Shown here: piece by piece, positions 22,101 through 31,100 of the stretch | Position numbering within the stretch: the first letter of the stretch is position 1 | How the letters are laid out: each line of letters opens with the position of its first letter | Origin: Dactylorhiza incarnata | Taxonomy: Eukaryota; Streptophyta; Magnoliopsida; Asparagales; Orchidaceae | Reading direction: 5' to 3' | Length of the DNA: 64,000 nt | Assembly (NCBI GenBank): GCA_033032865.1 | Contig: JAWHQI010000520.1 | Location: 186,001-250,000, forward strand | Program-made: the position numbers and the translations under genes | Notes under the pieces: model-generated | What the model was told of the DNA's origin: nothing | The model's database searches: none | Seen by the model: only the letters and a program-made list of their open reading frames with translations

Positions 22101-25100
22101 TGCGGTGAAGTGATCCTGCTTGGGCTCCTCCATGTACTTGCTCACTACTCCAACAGCGTACATAATATCTGGTCGGGTGAAGGTCAGGTACCTTAGACTC
22201 CCAATCAGGCTCTTGAACATGGTTGGGTCAACTCCTTCCTCCTTCGAGTCCTTCCTCAACTTTGCTCCGGGATCAGCGGGAGTGGAGATAGCCTTGCTAT
22301 TCTCCATCCTGAACTTCTTCAAGATCTCCTCCGCGTACTTCTTCTGCGAGATGAAAATGCCATCTTCATCCTGCTTCACCTCGACACCCAAGAAGTAGGT
22401 CAGCTCTCCCAAGTCCGTCATTTCGAACTCCTTCTTCATCAGCCTCTTGAACTCCTCAAGCATCGTTGGGTTGTTCCCGGTGAATATCATGTCGTCCACG
22501 TATAGACACAAGACCATGATATCCCCGTTCTCCTCTACCTTCACATACAGGGCATACTCGTACGGGCACTTCACATATCCATGCTTCTGGAGGAAGGCAT
22601 CTATCCTTCCATTCCACGCCCTTGCTCCTTGCTTCAGCCCGTATAGTGCCTTGTTCAACTTGCACACCTTCCTCTCCTGGCCCCTCACTTCATATCCAGG
22701 AGGCTGCTCGATGTACACATCTTCCTCCAAGTAGCCATTGAGGTAGGCCGACACCACGTCCATCTGCGAGACCTTCCACCCATGGTGAGCTGCCAGTGCG
22801 ATGATCAACCTGATGGTGTCAATCCTCGCCACTGGGGCATAGACCTCGTCGTAGTCCACTCCTTGGACTTGCCTGTAGCCCTTCACGACGAGTCTCGCCT
22901 TGTGCTTCTCCACAGCTCCTTCCTTGTTCTTCTTCACCTTGTAGACCCACTTCACCCCGAGGGGTTTGTGGCCTGCGGGTGGATCAACTAGCTTCCAAGT
23001 ATCATTCTTCTTTATGGAAGCTATCTCAGCATCCATCGCCGTCCTCCAAGTTTTCTCCTGGGCAGCTTCGTCGTAGGAATGCGGCTCGCAATCTGCCAAC
23101 AAACAATATAAAGAAAAATTGTTAAGTGTCGGCGCCGTCTCCTCATAGATCTCCTCCATTCTCCTCATCCTAGGTTCAGGACGATCATCTTTGCTTCCAC
23201 TAGTGCTTGCTCCACTAGAACTTCCTCCACTTGAGTTGGGAGTGCGAGCTCCCCCTGAACCTCCACTAGGTGGTGATGGTGGCTCCACTCCACCATCCTC
23301 GGTCCCAGCCTCATGACCACCTTCATCTTCATCCTCGAAGAACATTCCCTTCATGCTCCTTGTCTTCTCATCCCAGCTCCAGCTGCTGCCTTCTTCAAAC
23401 ACCACGTCTCTCGAGACTATGACTTTCTCTGTCACCGGGTTGTAAAGCTTGTAAGCCTTGCTCTCCAGAGCGTAGCCAACAAAGATACACTTCTCGCTCC
23501 TATCATCGAGCTTCTTCCTTCTCTGTTCCGGGATGTGAGCATGAGCTATACACCCGAAGACCCTTAGGTGCTTCACGCTTGGCTTCCAGCCACTCCATGC
23601 TTCAAACGGCGTCATGAACTTCACACTCTTTGTGGGGCATCTGTTCAGTAGATACACCGCACATTGTACTCCTTCCGCCCAGAAACTCTTCGGTAGCCCC
23701 TTCTCCTTCACCATGCTCCTCGCCATGTTCATGATGGTGAGGTTCTTCCTCTCTGCCACTCTGTTCTGCTGCGGTGAGTACGCCGCCGTCAGTTGGTGTG
23801 AGATCTCATTCTCCTTGCAGAAAGTATCAAACAGCTACGAGGTGTACTCCCCACCCCGATCTGTCCTCAGCACCTTCAGTGGTTGACCACTCTCCTTCTC
23901 TGCCATCGCCTTGAACTCCTTGAACTTGTCAAGTGCCTCAGCCTTCTCCTTCAAGAAATACACCCAACACTTCCGACTGAAGTCATCAGTGAAGGTGATA
24001 TAGTATCTGCTTCCGCCCACTGAGGTGGTCTCAAACGGACCCGCAATGTCCGAGTGAACCAGTTCAAGATGCTTCCTTGCTCTCCAGGACTTCCCTCCTT
24101 CAAAGCTCTGCCTCTTCTGCTTTCCCTTCGTGCAAGCTTCACACACCTTCTGAGGTGGTGAGATCATTGGCAGATCTGTCACCATCCTCGAGTTAGATAG
24201 CAGCTTCAACCCCGTGAAACCCAAATGGCCCATCCTATGGTGCCATAGCCATGCTTCTTCCTCTTCCTCCGTTCTCGCGAGACAAGCTGTCTCTCGAGAA
24301 TCCATCTTCAGCGTGAAGAGATGGTTCGCCGTCATCTCCACCTTCACTACTTCCTTCCCTTGACCATTCTTCATTGCCAGAGACCCATCCTTCATCTGGA
24401 CGCAGTAGCCTTTCTCCACTAACTGCCCAATGCTCAAGATGTTGGTCTTCAACCCTGGCATATAGTACACGTCGTTCAGGTGCACTCTCTCCCCGTTCAG
24501 CTTCGTCTCCACCAAACCCTTTCCTTCCAAGGAGATCTTTGACGCATCCCCGAAACTAACCTCACCCCCAATGCGTTCAAGGTTTGTGAACATCTCTCTA
24601 TTTCCACACATGTGGTTGCTCGCCCCTGTGTCCAGGTACCACACTTCACTTCTCCCTTCTTCCCCACCTCGGTAGGTTAGGAACATCATCGGGTTTCCAC
24701 CTCCAGCATTGTTCTCATTGTTCCTAGCCTCCGCATAGTGGTTAGCTTCTTCTCTCTTCCTCGGACTCCAGCAGTCGTAGCTCATATGCCCGTACTTGTT
24801 ACAGTTGTAACATTGTATCTGGGACATATCTCCTCGGCCTCTTCCTCGGCCTCTTCCTCTTCCTCTTCCTTCTTGCCAACCTCCTTGAGGTCGCTCCGCC
24901 TCTCTTTGAAAATTTTGGTTCCTTCCTTGATCTCTACCTCCTCTTCTTCCTCTACCTCTTCCTTGGTGACCTCGGCCACGCTGGCCGCCTCCTCTTCCTG
25001 AACTTTCCCCAAAGTTCAACTGGTTCTGGAGTGCTTTTCCCAAGCCACTCGCTTCCTCATCATCCTGCAACATTCTGTACTCATGAGCTTGCAAAGAGCC

Positions 25101-28100
25101 TACAAGCTCGTCAACGGCCATCACGTTGAGGTCCTTCGATTCTTCGATAGCCACCACAATATGGCGGAACTTCTTGGCCATGGATCTCAGCAGCTTCTCC
25201 ATAAAGCTCACATCATCCATCGTCTCCCCATTGCGCTTCATCTCATTAGTGAGCGTCCGCAGACGGGTCATATAGTCACTCACCCTCTCGGTGTTCTGCA
25301 TCTTGGTTACTTCATACTCCGCACGGAGAGATTGGAGCTTCACCTTCTTGGCCTTCTCAACCCCTTGCATGGAGCGTTGCAACACCTCCCATGCCTCCTT
25401 AGAGGTCCTCGCATCTGAGATCTTCTCGAAAGTCGTCTCGTCAACCCCTTGGTATAACAAGAACAAAGCCTTCTTGTCTGCCTTCCTTGCTTCTCTCAAT
25501 GTCGTCTTCTGGGCATTAGTCAACGTCGCCTCTACCGCAGCAGTGCGCTCCTCATACCCATTCTCCACTACATCCCACAACTCCTTGGAGGCAAGTAGCA
25601 CTTTCATCTGGATGCTCCAGTTCCCGTAGTTGGTCTTTGTCAACTTGGGGACTTGCCCCGGCATGGCTCCGCTTGTCTCCATCACTTCTACTCCTCAAAC
25701 CTTCCGAGTCACCGGCAAAGGTTTGTAACCTGCCTCTGATACCACTTGTTGGAAGCGCGATATATAGATAGGTCACGCGACTTTACTCCTCTCACCGCTT
25801 CCGCTACGCTTCACCGGGCGAGCACGCCACTAACACTTTGCAACAACTTCCCGGCAAGTACTCCACTCGCACCAACACCTTCCTCCGGCGAGTTGACCAC
25901 CCGGCGAGAACACTTCCCACGCGAGCAACACCACCGGCGACCTCCACGAAAAACTGCGGCTCGCTGCTCCTTTCCTTCAAGTCCAGCGCGCGAGATGGCA
26001 GGCTCCTCCTCCTGCGAGCGGCGAGACCACCCCCTTTCCTTACTCCGGCGAGCACAGCCTGCTGAGCACCACTCACTTTGGCGAGTGCGGGCTGCAGTAG
26101 CTGGTTGGCGAGGGAACTCCTTCAGCGAGAGAGAGGCTGGCGAGAGGGGTTCTGGCGAGAGAGGTCTGCGATACTATTCCTGTGGGAATGATATATTAAA
26201 CTCTTTATATTTCTCTCTCAATACTCTCTCTATGTTTCTGCCGAAACAAAACAAATTAAAAGGTTCTCCAACTTTTATTCTCTCTCTCTCTCTCCACTCT
26301 CTCTCTCTCTCTCTTGATTCTGCAAAAAACAAAATGCCAAAGCAAAAATTCTATTTACCGCACAAACTTTACAAAGGGGGGGTGGCATATTTATAGGCTA
26401 AAACAAAAACAAATTTCTCTCTCCATATTTAATGCATACATTCTCTCTCCTCCCTTTTTAAAATAAAACATATATAAAAGCGTTTAAAGTCCGTTGACGG
26501 GTCAACGAAAATTAAAACCAACACACCCCCCCCAAAAAAAAAAAAAATTTGGCGGCGATTCGACGACTTGTAGTTTTTTTTTTTACAAAATGACAGTGTA
26601 CTCATGGAATGATGACATTAAGATTCCTTGAAATTGTTAGAACGATCAATTAACTTTCATATTTAGTTGCAACGATTCAACATAGTTTCCTGAAATCTGG
26701 AGATTTGACCTAATTATTTTAGTTCAAAATGAATTTCATGTAATTGAATTCCAATTCCACAGTAAAAGTGCGCAATTGAACAAAATATTTGAAATTGGAC
26801 ATAAATTCTAATTTCAGAATTTTTATTTTGGCCAAACGAATAGACCCCGAAAGAACATTTTCCTGAAGAGTCAGGATACGCATTCATCATCCCCGTAAAT
26901 CTTTTTTGTCTGTCATATACAAAACTTAATAAAAATGGTATATACGTGTAGAACATACTTTTTAAAATAAAATAAAAAACACAAATTAAACTCAATATAA
27001 AAGTTGTGCAGATTATAGTAGAGAAGAGATAAATGTTTAGCCAAAGTTTATTTTCGATTCACCAATGTTAACCAAAGGAATATATATATAAAGAAATCCC
27101 CTTATCGGTGTAATGTCCAGTCAATTAATATCGACCGTTCGATAAGGAGAGAGAAAGAGAAGGGGAGAGAGGGGAGAGAGAGAGTGGGGCCCACAATTAA
27201 GAGAGAGAGGGTGGAGAAAGTGGGAGGCATCTTTGAATTGGAGAGAGAAAGAGAGAGAAATAAATAAGGACAGAGGAAGAGATAGGGAGAGAGGGAGTGG
27301 GGCCCACAATTAAGAGAGGGAGAGAGAAATTCCCTTATCGGTGTAATGCCCAGCCAATTAATATCGACCGTTCGATAAGGAGAGAGAAAGAGAAAGGAAG
27401 AGAGGGGAGAGAGAGAGTGGGGCCCACAATTAAGAGAGAGAGGGAGGAGAAAGTGGGCGGCATCTTTGAATTGGAGAGAGAAAGAGAGAGAAATAAATAA
27501 GGAGAGAGGAAGAGATAGGGAGAGAGAGAGTGGGGCCCACAATTAAGAGAGAGGGAGAGAGAGGGAGGAGAAAAAGAATGGCAGAATTGGAGAGAGAGAG
27601 AAATGGAAAAAAATACAAAATATTTTATAAAATCTAAATATTTTAAAAATAAAATACATAATATTTTATTTTTTTAATTTATAAAAATAAATGAAAAGGG
27701 AAAAAAAATAAAACTGGGTGCGTGTTGGGGGCGGACAGAGTACTGTCGCGCGGGGCACGGGGGGCTCCCCGTGCACTGTCACTCGTGTGTATATATATAT
27801 ACAATTAAGTGATAGGCACTATCAATTAATTAATGCGAAAAAATGTTATACATCACTTTTCAAAATTTGCTAAGAAAATCTTCATTCTTATTAATTAATG
27901 TCAAAACAATTTCAATAAAATTAATGTGTTTAAGGGAAGGTTCTCTAAAATATAGCTGATATGCATAATGACTTTATTTTTGAAAAAACCGTTGACAACC
28001 GTTGACATGTCTAATAAAAATCTCTTCAAATATATTTTATGAATTTTCATCGTTTTAAATTTTTTTTAAAATTAATTATAATATATGTTATTATTTTTTT

Positions 28101-31100
28101 AATGGGCTAAAAAATATATTTGAAGATATATAAGATATATGTAGCTAAAATAAAGTGTCATTCAAATTTAAGTAGCAAAAAATAATCCAAAAATAAATAA
28201 ATTAAAATATGTAAACTAACCGTGGAAAAAGCCTGTACGACTCCTCTTCTTCTTCCACTATCCATCACTCCATACGCGCAAATATTCCTCAAAACCCTGC
28301 AAGCATTTACTCTCACCGCGGAGTCCCCGACCATCCCAACAAACCTCTCCACCACCTTCTCCTCCGCCCTCAAAATCCTTCCACAGTTCTCCTCGCTCTC
28401 CACCGCAAGCATCGCCAATGCCTCGCCGGCCTCCACCCTCACCGCCTCCCATTCCTCCCCGCCGGAACCTCCCGGCCCGCCGTCGTCAAAAAAGATCCTC
28501 ATCATCTCCCTCAGCACCCCACCGGTAGCCCCAATCATCTCCCTCGCCTCCACCTCCATCGCCAAGCTCGTCAGTATCTCGAGCCCCAGCTTCCGAAGCG
28601 GCGTCGCCGCCTCGCCGGCGTGTTGGAGGATCTCTCGAATGTTTCCGACCGTGAAGACGATCTCCGATATCTTTCGACGGAGAAGCTCGCCGGAGATGCC
28701 GGCGGTGCCGGCGAGCAGTTTAATTACTTGGAGGGCTCGTTTCACCGCCTTGATGTCGGGGTCGATATTGGGGCTCCGACATCGGCGGTTGAGCTTTTGT
28801 CCGGCGGCGGTGGTGAAGTTGATGATCTTGGGGAGGAGGCCTGCTGTGTTTCCGATCTTTCCGCAGTTGTCGTGCTCGTTCGCCAGCTTTTTGAGGATTA
28901 GCAGGCCGAGAAGGCTGAACGTGGAATACATGTAGCTGTCAACCTACTTGAAATTAAAAACAAATATAAATAAATTTCACAAAGGTTAGAACAATTAATC
29001 CAGGGTAATTAAAAATATCCTTAAAACAATCAATAAATTACACACCAGTTTTGACTATTCGCAGACCAATTTCTATGAGTTATTACGCGCCTTTTGAAAA
29101 TACGCATTGTACATACATTTTTACGAAAAGTGTTCAACACAAAAATTGTAGATCTCGTCGAGATCTACAACTTTCGTGTTGAATATTTTTCCTAAAAATG
29201 CACGCACAAGGCGTATTTTCGCCCTGATCGTAACTATAGCGAATTTTTGAAAATACGCCTTTTACATGCATTTTTAGGAAAAGTGTTCAACACGAAAGTT
29301 GTAGATCTCGTCGAGATCTACAACTTTCGTGTTGAACACTTTTCCTAAAAATGCATGTACAAGACGTATTTTTAATAAACGCGTAATAACTCATAGAAAT
29401 TTGTGTGCGATTAGCCAAAACTGACGTGCTTATAACCTAAATTTGAAAATGACTATATGCAGACCAATTTCTGAGCGGATTCACACTATCTAATTTCTAG
29501 AAGTTTATAATTTGGCCAGCATTTATCCTTAGACTGCATACATCTGAAACTGATTTGCATATAACATGACCTTTTTTATATCGATATATGCACATAATAA
29601 TAACATAAATGAATGTAAATTAAACAAAAATATTATTAAAGGAGAAAAAATAGGCAATATATGATAAAAAAAATTAACCAAAAAAAAACTAAAAGATGGG
29701 AGAAAATGTGTGGTTGTGGCTAGCTGTTATTTAGGCTCTATTTGGCATGGTGTTTTTGCTCTAGGAGGCTTGACAAAAAAGCCTCCATCATAGAATGTAT
29801 ATTTGGCTTGAGAACGGTTATAACCATGTCATACCAAACATCCATTCTATGATGGCAGAGATTTCTTCAAACTCGCTGCTAAATGAAGTTCATTAGATGA
29901 GATCGGGCGTTCATAAATGATGGTTCATAACCACTGGGTTCACGATTGTTACTGTTATGATGAACTTTTTTTTTCTTCCTGTTATCTTTTTACATAAAAA
30001 AAAGTAGTAGAGAGCGAAAAAGTAAGTGAAGAACACATATACTATCATTAGGATATATACATATAAATTGAAAATATGTTTCAAAAATATATTTTCAAGA
30101 AAAATTAAATATAATTTGGACAAAATATTATACATCTTTATATAATTATTTTTATAATACAATTCTATCAATTTATAAAGCAAAATGTCATCTCATTCAT
30201 TTTATATAAAGCGTGTGGTTATGAAAACCAAAGGGCAAAGCTACGCAATTCTTTAAAATATTCAATTGCTTTGTACTTTCTAATAGTATATTTGCACGAA
30301 ACAAACTCTAAAACTTCAAGTTACATTTTTTAATCAATTTATTATGATTTTATTATCATCACTAGAGAAATATTGTTTTTAACGTTATATTTGTCGAGTA
30401 GTAATCCGCATGTATTATGATTTTGATTCGAGTCAAATTGAATTTGAGTTGAATCAATTATAATCGTTCATGATTCTCAAGTGATTTTTGAGTTTCGAAT
30501 AATATACTATAATAATATATTTAAATAATAATAATGTAAAATACAAATTGAGCGCACACCTTTTAAATTTTTTGTAAAAGGTGCAACAAAGAAATGATAA
30601 AATCAAAAAGATCAATATTTTATCTTTGGCATCAGATAAGTGTTAGGTGTGGCTCGCCATCCAGGTTGTTGGATGGGGCAGCCCAGGCACATCGTGGTTT
30701 GCTCCTGGCAATTGGCATGGGGGCAGGGGAACTCCAGGAGTACGTACGGTTTAGTGCAAAGGAGCCGGGTTGGCTCCGGGCATAAGTACATGGGAGTTCC
30801 GGGCACGGTTTAGTGCGAGAGAGTCATGAGAATAATTTGACCGGTCCTGCTTGACAATAACAAAAGAGTTGATAGCACTTTTTCTAAAACTCCAGAGTTT
30901 TGAGATAATTGGTAGGCGTCACTCCCTAACAGTGATATCAGAGGCGGGGGAGGTCATGGCCGGGTTCGATCCTCTTGGATGGCGTTCCAAAGGGAGTTTG
31001 TTGGGTGTGGCCTGCCCGCCATCCAGGTTGTTGAATGGGGCAGCCCGGGCGCGCCATGGTTGGCTCCTGGCATGGGTGTAGGATAACTACAATGGTACGA

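Larger units (their letters stand above)
20773..26523 (-). mobile_element. Near-complete Ty1/copia retrotransposon
   Basis: A 5.75-kb element with two LTRs of 773 and 777 bp that differ by about six substitutions and a few indels by eye, so the insertion is young. Termini are TGTTGG...CCAACA. The initiator-Met primer site follows the 5' LTR (right side), and a polypurine tract borders the 3' LTR (left side). One gag-pol frame covers the interior, with a single nonsense codon. It sits in intron 3 of the ARM-repeat gene in the same orientation as the gene. Both flanks are C-rich (gcaccccccc and caccccccccc), so the target duplication cannot be read exactly. Motif content suggests a Tork/TNT1-like lineage, but that is tentative. 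Confidence 0.95.

Noticed and set aside
24738..25629. Plus-strand Ser-rich frames opposite gag-pol
   Set aside because: Shadows of the copia Gag and zinc-knuckle region.
27102..27618. Ser/Leu/Phe-rich minus-strand frames
   Set aside because: Translation of CT-rich repeat in an intron.
28222..28935. A 237-codon plus-strand frame
   Set aside because: Antisense of ARM-repeat exon 3, which has correct splice sites and family-like sequence.
28936..28943. Alternative acceptor ttgacag for ARM exon 3
   Set aside because: It gives a phase incompatible with every plausible exon 2 donor, whereas caagtag keeps phase 0.
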